Source: JBEICQ01 sp046297395
GTDB taxonomy: Bacteria > Bacteroidota > Bacteroidia > UBA4408
DNA: 31,528 bases
Assembly (NCBI GenBank): GCA_046297395.1
Contig: JBKCNM010000082.1
Span: forward strand, 1 to 31,528
Direction of reading: 5' to 3'
Below, one piece after another: positions 15,732-24,378 of the stretch. Below the pieces are notes generated by a model. That model saw only the letters and a program-made list of their open reading frames with translations, did no database searches and was not told the DNA's origin. Made by a program: the position numbers and the translations under genes. Position 1 is the first letter of the stretch. Each line of letters opens with the position of its first letter.

Positions 15732-17777
15732 TTACCAAATCAGCACCCTATCGGCAGGATCGAGATACATGGCATCGCCCTTTTTGATGGAAAACGCTTC
15801 GTAGAAAGGATTGAAATGCATGAGTGGACCGTTTACCCTGAATTTTGGCGGTGAATGAGGATCCGTGCGTACCTGCATGCGCGACATCTCAGGTTTTGTG
15901 ACGAGTCGCCACACCTGTGCAAAGCCCAGAAAAAAACGCTGGTCGGGAGTAAACCCATCTATCTTATCCATGCTTTTACCCTGTTCTGTCAACTTAAATG
16001 CATCATAGGAAATAAACAGTCCACCGAGATCGGCAATGTTTTCGCCAAGAGTGAGTTTTCCATTGACATGCAATGAATCGAGTACAGTAAAATGGCTGTA
16101 TTGCGCAACAAGTTTTGCGGAAGCATCGCTAAATTTTTTGGCATCGTCATCTGTCCACCAGTTGTTGAGGTTGCCGGCGGCATCATATTGTTTGCCCTGA
16201 TCGTCGAATCCGTGTGTCATTTCATGACCGATAACCATGCCGATGGCTCCATAATTGATGGCATCGTCGGCATCGGGATGAAAGTAGGGGAATTGCAGGA
16301 TGCCTGCAGGAAAAACAATTTCATTGAAACTGGGATTGTAATAAGCATTGATGGTGGGTGGTGTCATTTGCCATTCTGTTTTATCGACCGGCTTGTTGAG
16401 TTTGGCCATCTGTTCAAGTTGTCTGTGCCTCCATACTGAAACCAGGTTTTGAAAATAGTTGTCTCTGCTTATTTGCACATCGTCATAATTTTTCCATTTG
16501 TCGGGATAACCAATTTTTTTTATGATGGCATCTAGTTTGGCAAGGCCTTTGGCCCGGGTTTCTGCGCTCATCCAGGAGAGATTCTGCATCCTTTTGCGAA
16601 AGGCTGTTTGCAGGTTGTTAACAAGCTTATCCATGCGATTGCGAGCCTCCGGGGTAAAGTACTTTTCTACATACACTTTCCCAAACAATTCGCCCAAGGA
16701 TTGATCGGTTTCAGAAACCATTATCTTCCATCGTGCACGCTGTGCTTGAGCGCCTGTGAACAATTTGTTGAACTCAAAATCGGCATCTCTGAAAGGTTTG
16801 GATAAATATTCGGCATGATCATTCAGGTAATCAAAAGACACCTTGGCTTTCCAATCGGTGAGGGGCTCGGATTGAAGCAGTTTGCTGAGTCCTTTGTAAT
16901 ACATAGGTTGAGATACATTGACGCTGTCTGTTACAAAACCCATCTTTTCAAACAGACTTTTCCAATCGATGGAAGGACTTACTTTCTGCAATTGGCCGAG
17001 CGACATCTTGTTGTAATTTTTTATGGGGTCGCGCAGCTCTTCGGGAGAAAGATGATAAGCCGCTATTTTCGTTTCAAGGGCAAGTACGGTTTTTGCTTTG
17101 GCAGCAGCGGAAGCTTCACTATCCCCGCGAAGCATGAACAATTTTTTTGCGTGCTCAACAAACTTATCTCTGATGTTGTTGGTGGACTCATCCTTACCGG
17201 TGTAATAGCCTGTTTCGGGAAGAGACAAGCCGGTTTGCACCATCACCCTGATGTTGAGGTTGCTGTTTTTGTCATCGGGTACAACACCATTGCCAATTAA
17301 ATCTCCGAATCCTTCTTTGCTGTCGGTTGCCAAAAAATTGAGAAGTGCCTTGTAATCTGGAGCCTCTTCAATGGCTTTGAGTTTACCTGCCAAAGGAGTG
17401 TAGCCCGCTTTATCGATGGCGACAGTATCCATGCCACTGGCATAAAAATCGCCTACTTTTTGTGCATCGCTGCCTTTTACCTGACCGGCGTTTTTTGACA
17501 TTTCTTCCAGCAGGCTTTTCTGCTTTTCAAGCGTTTCAGTATAGAGTGTATAAAAACTTCCCCACGCAGGGAGGTCATCCGGAATCACAGCAGTTTTGAG
17601 CCAATGCCCGTTTGCATAAGTGTAAAAATCTTTACCGGGCGATGTTTTCCCATCCATGTTGATGGTATCGAAAAAGGTTTGTGCAGGTTCAGTTTTTTTT
17701 TCGGAGCAAGCCATCCCGGTCAAACAGATGACAGAGGCAAGAATTCCGATGTTGAAGTAGTGTTTTGTTTGTTTCAT
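15732..17777 (-). CDS. M13 family zinc metallopeptidase lipoprotein (neprilysin/PepO-like)
   Basis: This 681-residue protein is an M13 endopeptidase. It has a lipoprotein signal with Cys24 (LTGMAC), so it is anchored in the envelope, then the M13 N-domain (FFDTINMDGKTSPGKDFYTYANGHWLK) and the catalytic C-domain. The active site is complete: HEMTH at 518-522 with catalytic Glu519, third zinc ligand Glu579 in GENIADLGG, and Asp583. The end is the family's VLIW with a terminal Trp. M13 enzymes cut small peptides in the periplasm or outside. It lies 35 nt downstream of the PDZ-hydrolase gene on the same strand, so the two may share a transcript. Confidence 0.95.
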   Translation of the reverse strand: MKQTKHYFNIGILASVICLTGMACSEKKTEPAQTFFDTINMDGKTSPGKDFYTYANGHWLKTAVIPDDLPAWGSFYTLYTETLEKQKSLLEEMSKNAGQVKGSDAQKVGDFYASGMDTVAIDKAGYTPLAGKLKAIEEAPDYKALLNFLATDSKEGFGDLIGNGVVPDDKNSNLNIRVMVQTGLSLPETGYYTGKDESTNNIRDKFVEHAKKLFMLRGDSEASAAAKAKTVLALETKIAAYHLSPEELRDPIKNYNKMSLGQLQKVSPSIDWKSLFEKMGFVTDSVNVSQPMYYKGLSKLLQSEPLTDWKAKVSFDYLNDHAEYLSKPFRDADFEFNKLFTGAQAQRARWKIMVSETDQSLGELFGKVYVEKYFTPEARNRMDKLVNNLQTAFRKRMQNLSWMSAETRAKGLAKLDAIIKKIGYPDKWKNYDDVQISRDNYFQNLVSVWRHRQLEQMAKLNKPVDKTEWQMTPPTINAYYNPSFNEIVFPAGILQFPYFHPDADDAINYGAIGMVIGHEMTHGFDDQGKQYDAAGNLNNWWTDDDAKKFSDASAKLVAQYSHFTVLDSLHVNGKLTLGENIADLGGLFISYDAFKLTEQGKSMDKIDGFTPDQRFFLGFAQVWRLVTKPEMSRMQVRTDPHSPPKFRVNGPLMHFNPFYEAFSIKKGDAMYLDPADRVLIW

Positions 17778-17812
17778 GTGTAAAAACTGAAGGCGTATAA
17801 TCGTGTTTTTTT

Positions 17813-20185
17813 TCAGCGTGAAGATATATACTTATATACATTTACACCAATCGAGTATCCATACTGCTTTCCATCGGCATTTTTATAGATTCTTATCTTG
17901 TTGCAGGCCCTGCCCAAATCAATGGGATTCCAGCTGATACCGCCATCTGTGGTTTCGTATCCGCTGTTCACGGTTCCCACAAATCCATGCTTATCATCTA
18001 AAAATCCTATGCCAAATTCTCTTGCATTGACATCATTTACCAAGTGATGCTCAGTCCATGTTTTGCCACCATCAGTGGTTTTTACGATTCGTTGTTGTTT
18101 CACCGTTGTATCGGGATGATAGGATTGAATGGTGACATATCCTGTTTCGCGACTCGGGAAGGAAGCCTTCCAGGTGCACTCAAAAGGGCGTTTGGATTGA
18201 TACACCTGATTCCATGTTTTTCCTCCGTCGGAAGTTGACAGGATAAGGGCATTCGATTCTTCCATGTTCTCCGAGGAGGCGCTGCAGGCAATGCCGTTTT
18301 CTTTGTTGAACATTTTTATATCGAAGAGCATTTTTCCGCTTGTTACAGGCCAGGATTCCCAGGTTTCTCCATTGTCGTGCGACACCATCATGTTGGCCGG
18401 TGAACCTACTCGCCCAACAGCGTAAAGGTGATATCTAAAAGCAATAGTTCCATGATTGATGTATTGTTCCTTCACCATATCGATGGCACAGAGCCCTTTT
18501 ACATAGGGACCTTTGTAGGACACCGGGGTCCATGTTTTCCCTCCATCTCCGGTAGCATACAGGGGAATGCTATCGCTCACATTCGGGAAATAGTCTGTAC
18601 CTACCGTGCCGGCAAAACCGCGGAGGCTATCAATAAAAGCAATGCAACGGAAGAAGGTACCCTTTTTTTCAAGTTGTTTTTCCCAGCTGATGCCCCCATC
18701 GCGTGTGCGATAAATACTGCCATAACCATTTACATACCATCCCCTGTTTTCGTCGATGAAACATATATCATCCTGCTTCCCGGGATAGTTATCTGTATTA
18801 AGTTTGCGCCATTCTGCATGGGATGTTGGAGAGGTATTAGCGGAAGCGCACAAGGAATTGCTCCATCGGATGACAGCATCTGATACTTCAGGGTTAAATT
18901 CCTTGTATAATTGTTTGATTTTTCCTGAGGAGAATTTGTCAAATGCTTCCTGCATATTTCCTGAGGCAGCCATGTAGTGATCGGTTTTCGGAAAAGATTG
19001 CAGGGTAGCAGATCCCGGGTGCGCAGCATTTACCGTATTTACAATATTCTGGTGATCATACAGGGAAAAAGCCTGAAAATCGGATTCGCCAAACAAGACG
19101 AGGACTTTGGCTTTTATTTTTTGCCAGTTCTCGAGAATGGGATAATCCTGAATTTGTCTCCAGTATTCCGCATTTCGAGTATAGATACGGGTGTCGCCGT
19201 CATACTCCCACTGTTGTTTGAGCAAGCGCAGCAGTGCTGTATCTGTCGCCAATTGAGATAATTTTTCTTTGCGCACATAAAATCGATAAGCGGCCTCGTA
19301 ACCTTCTTTTGTTGAGGCTTCTGCCTGCAAGGTGCTCATTCCTCCCAATTTGTTTTGCAAACGGGTCATCTGGAGAATGTATTCGAACCATGATGTAGAG
19401 ATTGTGCCATACACGATCACCCCTGCCACAGGGTTTGCAGCGGCTACTGCGGGTGCCACAATCCCTCCCATGGAATGCCCGAAGAGAATAATTTTATTGG
19501 TATCTACATAAGGAAGCGATTTGAGTTTGCGGAGACCGGCAGCAAAATTTTCCACTTCATCATGCAGGTCGCAGGTCTCACAGGGTGGCGTATTGTGGCT
19601 GTCGCCTAATCCACTTTTTTCGATGCGCATGGACAGGTAACCGTTGTCGGAAAATGCCTTTACGATTCTTTTGTAAGGACTTTCCGGGTCGAGGTTGTCT
19701 ATGCTCCTGCAGGTGTACCCGGGCACAAAAAGCATCGCCGGCAATTTCCCGTTGGATTTGGGTTTGTTGATGATTACCCTTAGGGTTCCGTTTTTGTAAG
19801 GTGCTTCTTCATAGATGACCTCACTTTTGTCGTCAGTTTCAAAAGGCCTTGCTTGTGTTTTGCCTTTCAGCCTGATCTCTTTGTTTCCTCTCTTCACGCG
19901 CATCACGATGGTTTGTTTGTCGGTAAAACCGGCAAACTGATTGAGAAAGGCTTGCAGACCATGAATGGATATCTCATTGCATGCCAGGATGAGGTCATCC
20001 ATTTGCAGGCCCAAGGCAGCAGCTGTTCCCCCATTCACCTCGCTCACGCGCAAGGCTTTGTCAGACATTTCTTTGGATGTTTCAAGACGGCATCCCAGCC
20101 ATGGTTTGCGCTCAAGGGCGAAAGTTACCGATGCCGTAAAAAAAAATAGGCACAGGAAAAAAAAGGTGTGTGTTCTCATGTTCAT
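17813..20185 (-). CDS. Secreted PDZ / alpha-beta hydrolase / Asp-box propeller fusion
   Basis: This 790-residue protein has three parts. After a signal peptide (1-23), residues about 30-110 look like a PDZ domain (GGTAAALGLQMDDLILACN). Residues about 125-425 are an alpha/beta hydrolase with GHSMG (nucleophile Ser238), Asp369 (GESD) and His403 (TDHYM), and a PGYTC oxyanion-type turn. Residues about 465-790 carry six Asp-box motifs of the form S/T-x-D-x-G-x-x-W at 494, 545, 602, 651, 703 and 745, pointing to a sialidase/Ycf48-like beta-propeller. It probably cleaves an ester or peptide in the envelope; the substrate is unknown. An ATG at 20179 is an equally possible start. It lies 18 nt after the araC-type gene, as if coexpressed. 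Confidence 0.85.
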   Translation of the reverse strand: MNMRTHTFFFLCLFFFTASVTFALERKPWLGCRLETSKEMSDKALRVSEVNGGTAAALGLQMDDLILACNEISIHGLQAFLNQFAGFTDKQTIVMRVKRGNKEIRLKGKTQARPFETDDKSEVIYEEAPYKNGTLRVIINKPKSNGKLPAMLFVPGYTCRSIDNLDPESPYKRIVKAFSDNGYLSMRIEKSGLGDSHNTPPCETCDLHDEVENFAAGLRKLKSLPYVDTNKIILFGHSMGGIVAPAVAAANPVAGVIVYGTISTSWFEYILQMTRLQNKLGGMSTLQAEASTKEGYEAAYRFYVRKEKLSQLATDTALLRLLKQQWEYDGDTRIYTRNAEYWRQIQDYPILENWQKIKAKVLVLFGESDFQAFSLYDHQNIVNTVNAAHPGSATLQSFPKTDHYMAASGNMQEAFDKFSSGKIKQLYKEFNPEVSDAVIRWSNSLCASANTSPTSHAEWRKLNTDNYPGKQDDICFIDENRGWYVNGYGSIYRTRDGGISWEKQLEKKGTFFRCIAFIDSLRGFAGTVGTDYFPNVSDSIPLYATGDGGKTWTPVSYKGPYVKGLCAIDMVKEQYINHGTIAFRYHLYAVGRVGSPANMMVSHDNGETWESWPVTSGKMLFDIKMFNKENGIACSASSENMEESNALILSTSDGGKTWNQVYQSKRPFECTWKASFPSRETGYVTIQSYHPDTTVKQQRIVKTTDGGKTWTEHHLVNDVNAREFGIGFLDDKHGFVGTVNSGYETTDGGISWNPIDLGRACNKIRIYKNADGKQYGYSIGVNVYKYISSR

Positions 20186-20203
20186 GCAAAGAAAAAAGAC
20201 TAC

Positions 20204-21076
20204 TTACAAAGCGACTTGTAAAATATTGCCTTTTTTATGTTGGGCCGGTGTGCTGTGGTATTCATTCTTGAAAGCTCTGTGAAAAGCGGGCACATCATAA
20301 AACCGGAACTTGTGTGCAGTTTGCTCAATACCAAAACCTTTTTCAAGATCTTCCTTGGCCCTCATGAGTCTTTGTTTATTTATAAATCGATAGGGAGAAT
20401 CACCAAAAGCCTGGGTGAATCTTCTGATAAAATTGTATTTAGACATACAGGCCTGTTTGCTCAGTTCATCGAGAGAAAGGTCCTTGCAGAGGTTATCGAG
20501 CATATACTCTCTTATCATCAGCAGGGAACAAAGAACGGATTTACCGGAATGGCTCTTTTTAAAGGATAGTCCTTTGTAATTGGTTAAAACATTTTCCTGG
20601 TCCTTCACAAAAGCATGGGCAAGCGCATAAAAATGTTCCTGCATTAAAAGAGGATTGTTGGCCATGGGAAGGATGCTATGCTGATGAAAAACAGCGAGTT
20701 TTTGACCAAGTGCAGATCGTCCGAGTTTATGTGTTCGCACAGGAAAAAGGTCGGAGAAAATAAATTGGAAAAGTTCACTTTCGGAGGGCATGTTTATGTC
20801 CAGTACTTCTTTGATAAGGCTTGCGGAGAGGTCGATGCAAATGCCCACAGAGGGTTCCTTGGAACGGATATTTACATGACAGGGATGCAAGTCATTCAAT
20901 AATAGAAAATCATTGGGTTGGAGTACATGGGAAAGGTTCCAGGTATGGTATTTTTCTTTTCCGGTGAGCACCCATTTAATGGCGATTCCATTCAGGGGTA
21001 AATCATCATCTTTAATGGTAAACGATGAAATACGCAGTGCATTTTTATGGGCATCGTTGTAGAGGGTTTTGTTCAT
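20204..21076 (-). CDS. AraC family transcriptional regulator
   Basis: This 290-residue protein has an N-terminal cupin-like sensor part (about 10-130, with ITGKEKYH-like strands) and a C-terminal AraC DNA-binding domain (about 185-285) with two helix-turn-helix units. The first is LSLDELSKQACMSKYNFIRRF; the second is FGIEQTAHKFRFYDVPAFHRAFKNEYHSTPAQHK. The signal molecule is unknown. Its promoter has a TATCTTTG -7 element enclosed in a perfect 7-bp inverted repeat, which suggests autoregulation. The gene directly precedes the PDZ-hydrolase and M13 peptidase genes, which are its likely targets. Confidence 0.92.
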   Translation of the reverse strand: MNKTLYNDAHKNALRISSFTIKDDDLPLNGIAIKWVLTGKEKYHTWNLSHVLQPNDFLLLNDLHPCHVNIRSKEPSVGICIDLSASLIKEVLDINMPSESELFQFIFSDLFPVRTHKLGRSALGQKLAVFHQHSILPMANNPLLMQEHFYALAHAFVKDQENVLTNYKGLSFKKSHSGKSVLCSLLMIREYMLDNLCKDLSLDELSKQACMSKYNFIRRFTQAFGDSPYRFINKQRLMRAKEDLEKGFGIEQTAHKFRFYDVPAFHRAFKNEYHSTPAQHKKGNILQVAL

Positions 21077-21083
21077 GAATTGC

Positions 21084-21104
21084 TCTTGTCAAAGATAGAC
21101 AAGA
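21084..21104 (-). promoter_or_regulatory. araC-type promoter -7 element inside a perfect operator
   Basis: Arms TCTTGTC (21084-21090) and GACAAGA (21098-21104) are a perfect 7-bp inverted repeat with a 7-nt spacer. The -7 element TATCTTTG lies at 21097-21090 on the minus strand, filling the spacer. The ATG at 21076 is about 14 nt downstream. A -33 TTG is not evident (ATG occupies that place). Confidence 0.55.
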
Positions 21105-21155
21105 ATCATCTGTTTTCATCCTATATGCCAGCGTATTTGTACCCACTAAAAAGAA

Positions 21156-21725
21156 TTATCCGATGAGTAGAGGACGATGGAGAATGGTGATGCGTTTTTT
21201 ATTTTTTGTTCCTTCCTTGAAGAGAATTTCCTCGAGGCGTCTGCTGGCAGCAACCTCCGATCTTAGAATATTGATTGTTTTTTGCAATTCGTTTTCCTCT
21301 GATTCAAGGCCTTTCCATGAAATCATAAAATCGAAATGTTGTCCCATCCTGAAAAGGCGTGCAGGCAATGGAAACAGCTGGCGGTTTCCGATAAGCAAAC
21401 CATACCTCAGAAAGGGATGCACCATTTTGTGGGTTTGTGCCTTGTGGTTGCAGATGAGTGCATCTTGTGTACTGATGCTGCCCAATTTGATATCAATGAC
21501 CACCCTTGGAATCCAGAAGTTTTCGTCTCTCATCTCGAGCAAAAGGATGTCTGATTCATGCATGACTTCATTCCTGAGGGCCGGTTCAACATTTGATGAG
21601 TAGCCCAGGACTTCATTGGCGAAAGTGAGACGCTTGCCTTCGGCAATTTGAATATTTCTGAAATGAGGACGCATGTTTGATTGCAGCGTCTGCAATACAC
21701 CTCCCACCCATTCTTTTTCCGTCAT
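21156..21725 (-). CDS. PD-(D/E)XK nuclease-like protein, function unknown
   Basis: This 189-residue protein shows Glu53, Asp59 (RNEVMHESDILLLE) and Asp78-x-Lys80 (PRVVIDIKLG). This acidic, acidic, D-x-K order on beta-strands is typical of the PD-(D/E)XK restriction-endonuclease fold, followed by a helix with 'NHKAQTHKMV' that could complete the site. A Glu-rich helix (about 138-171) looks like a short coiled coil. No methyltransferase or specificity subunit is nearby. The start is uncertain: ATG 21725 leaves a 13-nt gap to the upstream stop, while ATG 21764 would overlap that gene by 26 nt and add MLESPQTIKSNQG. I do not recognise a named family. Confidence 0.6.
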   Translation of the reverse strand: MTEKEWVGGVLQTLQSNMRPHFRNIQIAEGKRLTFANEVLGYSSNVEPALRNEVMHESDILLLEMRDENFWIPRVVIDIKLGSISTQDALICNHKAQTHKMVHPFLRYGLLIGNRQLFPLPARLFRMGQHFDFMISWKGLESEENELQKTINILRSEVAASRRLEEILFKEGTKNKKRITILHRPLLIG

Positions 21726-21738
21726 ACCTTGGTTTGAC

Positions 21739-22446
21739 TTAATTGTCTGTGGACTTTCCAACATGAATACACTTATTAATGATTTGATTATCTGTAGTGA
21801 TACGAATAATATACAAGCCTTCCTCCCAAGCGGAAACATCAATGGCTTGCATGGTAGATAGCGAGGTTTGGTTTGTCATTGCCATGCCCAACATATTATA
21901 GATACGGCAGGTGGGATTGTTTACAAGGGGTCCTTTCACTACAAAATTTCGGGAGGCAGGATTGGGATAAGCGATAAACGCCTCTGAGGAAACAAGTTCA
22001 TGGATGAAAGAAGGTGCAGAAATTTCTCTGACAGGCTTGGAAGTCCAGGGACAGAAACTTTGCACCGTGTTCAACCAGTAGGCCGTGTCGGTATCAAGAT
22101 CGGTGAAGGGACAACCATCACAGAGTTCGATGGCAAACTCCACAAGTTGCCACTGGTTGGGAACAAAATGCCAGCGAAACGGATGACTTGCATTGAAGTT
22201 AAACCCACCATTGCCTGCAGCGATGGGGCCAAGGATAAATTTACGCTGCTGCAAGGGCCTGTCGAGGTTGGCAAGCACCGAATCGATGAGGGACGGGTTG
22301 GAAGTGCATGCCACAAAAGAGGTATCCTGCCAGTTGTTGTGCCCGCATGCCACAACAAATTCAAAATAACGCATGGGTTGGGCCAAAAGCGAAGCGTAGA
22401 AGAAAAGGCAACTGGCGAGAAGCAAAGAGCGTGTAATGGTTTTCAT
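21739..22446 (-). CDS. Type IX-secreted protein with a BP74-like domain
   Basis: This 235-residue protein has a signal peptide (1-22, ending LLAQ), a central domain (about 25-150) and a C-terminal type IX sorting domain (about 158-235; AYPNPASRNFVV, then IYNMLGM and EEGLYIIRITTD), so it is exported across the outer membrane by the T9SS. The central domain, with the segments GPIAAGNGGFN, WHFVPNQW, VEFAIELCDG and FCPWTSKPVREI, resembles the N-terminal domain of the Dictyostelium calmodulin-binding protein BP74, a fold of unclear function in bacteria. ATG 22446 is preferred to an in-frame TTG at 22467. The stop overlaps the possible longer start of the nuclease-like gene. Confidence 0.82.
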   Translation of the reverse strand: MKTITRSLLLASCLFFYASLLAQPMRYFEFVVACGHNNWQDTSFVACTSNPSLIDSVLANLDRPLQQRKFILGPIAAGNGGFNFNASHPFRWHFVPNQWQLVEFAIELCDGCPFTDLDTDTAYWLNTVQSFCPWTSKPVREISAPSFIHELVSSEAFIAYPNPASRNFVVKGPLVNNPTCRIYNMLGMAMTNQTSLSTMQAIDVSAWEEGLYIIRITTDNQIINKCIHVGKSTDN

Positions 22447-22489
22447 CTGGTTTATTTTTTGAGGCAATCCGGGTTATGACTGTATGTAC

Positions 22490-22497
22490 CAAAAATA
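22490..22497 (-). promoter_or_regulatory. Possible -7 element for the T9SS cargo gene
   Basis: TATTTTTG on the minus strand matches TAnnTTTG, 44 nt before the ATG at 22446. No TTG lies at 17-20 nt upstream, so support is partial; the surrounding T-rich run makes chance matches likely. Confidence 0.35.
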
Positions 22498-22636
22498 AAA
22501 AAAAACCAATCAGTACCGTGTTAAAAATGGGAAAGAAAAATGATTTGAACCTCCGTCGAAATAAGGCTCTATCGAGAACAATTCGAATTTGGTGTGAACA
22601 ATTACTTGTTTGGTGTGTCTATATCTTTTATTGGTC

Positions 22637-23542
22637 ATGTCAGATAATATCCTCTCTGTTTCGGGATTGTGCAAAACTTATGGAAACTTCCGTGCTGTAG
22701 ATCATTTGGATGTATCGGTTCCGGAAGGACAGATATTTGGTTTCCTCGGACCCAACGGTGCAGGCAAAAGCACTACCATCAGAATGATGTTGGGATTGAT
22801 TCATCCCGATGCAGGAAGCATCCGTTATTTTGGAAAAGATTTTTTCTCACATCGCAGGGAATCACTCAGGAAAACGGGCGCCATCGTGGAACGACCGGAT
22901 TTTTACCTGAACTTGAGTGGCGAACGAAACCTGAAGATTCTTGGAGAGATGCAGGACGCTGATATTTCCGATGCACACAGTGCAGAGGTGCTGCGTTTTA
23001 CAGGTTTGGGTGAGCGCGGAAAAAGTGCTGTAAAGACTTACTCACAGGGCATGAAACAACGCTTGGGCATAGCACAGGCATTGCTGCATGATCCTACCTT
23101 GATTATTCTTGACGAGCCCACAAACGGGCTTGATCCCCGGGGAATGAGAGAGATCAGGGAGCTGGTGGTGAAGCTAAACAAAGAAAGGGGGATGACAGTA
23201 ATTTTCTCCTCGCATCTGCTTCATGAAGTAGAGATGATATGCCACTCGGTTGTGCTGATCAACAAAGGGAAGAAAGTTGCAGAAGGCAAGGTGGAAGATA
23301 TTTTAAGGAAGCACAACCCACTGATGAGAATTGAAGTGGAAGATCCGGCTGTCTTTTTGAATAAAATGAAAGGTAGTTCTTATGCCGCAGCTCTCGCTTC
23401 ATCTGATTCCTACAACCTGCTAATCAAACTCGAGAAAAAAGAATTACCGGCATTTCACCGATGGCTTTGTGCGGAGCAGATTGGTTTACTCAGCTTATCG
23501 CCTGCGGGAACACTAGAAGACTTTTTTATTGCCAATACCTGA
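22637..23542 (+). CDS. ABC transporter ATP-binding protein
   Basis: This 301-residue protein is an ABC-2-type ATPase: Walker A GPNGAGKST at 38-46, Q-loop region around 85-90 (ERPDFY), signature YSQGMKQ at 135-141, Walker B LIILDEP at 155-161 and the switch His193 (SSH). A C-terminal domain of about 80 residues is like that of BcrA/NatA-type drug or lipid exporters. ATG 22637 is chosen over an earlier in-frame TTG, because MSDNILSVSGLCKTYG is the standard N-terminus. The TGA stop overlaps the next ATG by one base (TGATG). Confidence 0.95.
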   Translation: MSDNILSVSGLCKTYGNFRAVDHLDVSVPEGQIFGFLGPNGAGKSTTIRMMLGLIHPDAGSIRYFGKDFFSHRRESLRKTGAIVERPDFYLNLSGERNLKILGEMQDADISDAHSAEVLRFTGLGERGKSAVKTYSQGMKQRLGIAQALLHDPTLIILDEPTNGLDPRGMREIRELVVKLNKERGMTVIFSSHLLHEVEMICHSVVLINKGKKVAEGKVEDILRKHNPLMRIEVEDPAVFLNKMKGSSYAAALASSDSYNLLIKLEKKELPAFHRWLCAEQIGLLSLSPAGTLEDFFIANT

Positions 23543-24378
23543 TGTACTCACTCGTAAAAATTGAATTGCTAAAAATGTTTGCCAGGGGCAGAACCTACAT
23601 TGCCCTGGGGGCCATTCTGTGCATTGTGTTTGCCATCCTGCTGGCGCTCTACATCGACGGAGAGAATTTTTTTCAGTTTCAGACGCAAAACCTGCGAGAC
23701 AGTTTTTTGTTTGAAGGCCACCTGCTCAACGGATACCTGGCTTCCTATATCATCCTCACCGCCCTGCTTGTGCATATCCCTTTTTTGATTGCCCTTGTGG
23801 CAGGCGAGATGGTGGCAGGCGAGAGTGCTGCCGGCACGCTCAGACTGATCCTGATCAGGCAGGCCTCACGGACAGAGGTACTCTCTGCCAAATTCATTGC
23901 CCTCATGCTTTACTCAGTGCTTATGGTTCTGTTGCTGGCGGCCAGTACAATGATTCTTGGGGTGCTGCTATTTGGCAAAGGAGATTTGTTTGTGGTCAGG
24001 GACACCATCTGTGTGTTTAACAGTGAGGATACTCCCTGGCGATTGCTGAGTGCATTTGCATTTGCCATACCCGGAATGGGCGTGGTGGCAGCCATTGCCT
24101 TTATGTTCTCGGTGTTCAGCGACAACTCCATCACCCCAGTGATATTAACCATGGTGATTATCATTGCCTTTATGATTTTGTCTGCCATCAACCTGAGTTT
24201 GTTTAAAGCGGTAAAGCCATTGTTCTTCACCACTTATATGAACAACTGGCGTTTGTTCTTCGACGAGGTGCCCAACACCGGTAAACTGCTTACTTCTCTT
24301 GGGGTCCTGGTCTTACATATATTCATCTGTTTTGGCATCAGCCTATGGAAATTTCGCTCAAAAGATATTCTCTCCTGA
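23542..24378 (+). CDS. ABC-2 type transporter permease
   Basis: This 278-residue membrane protein has about six transmembrane segments: a first one after an amphipathic start (MYSLVKIELLKMFARGRTY), a pair near 65-110, one near 130-150 and the rest toward the C-terminus. The sequence VAGEMVAGESAAGTLRLIL is characteristic of ABC-2 permeases, which export drugs, polysaccharides or lipids. ATG 23542 overlaps the ATPase stop, so the two are translationally coupled. It forms a transporter with the preceding ATPase. The last 34 bases overlap the next gene. The substrate is unknown, although the LolA-like neighbour hints at an envelope component. Confidence 0.92.
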   Translation: MYSLVKIELLKMFARGRTYIALGAILCIVFAILLALYIDGENFFQFQTQNLRDSFLFEGHLLNGYLASYIILTALLVHIPFLIALVAGEMVAGESAAGTLRLILIRQASRTEVLSAKFIALMLYSVLMVLLLAASTMILGVLLFGKGDLFVVRDTICVFNSEDTPWRLLSAFAFAIPGMGVVAAIAFMFSVFSDNSITPVILTMVIIIAFMILSAINLSLFKAVKPLFFTTYMNNWRLFFDEVPNTGKLLTSLGVLVLHIFICFGISLWKFRSKDILS

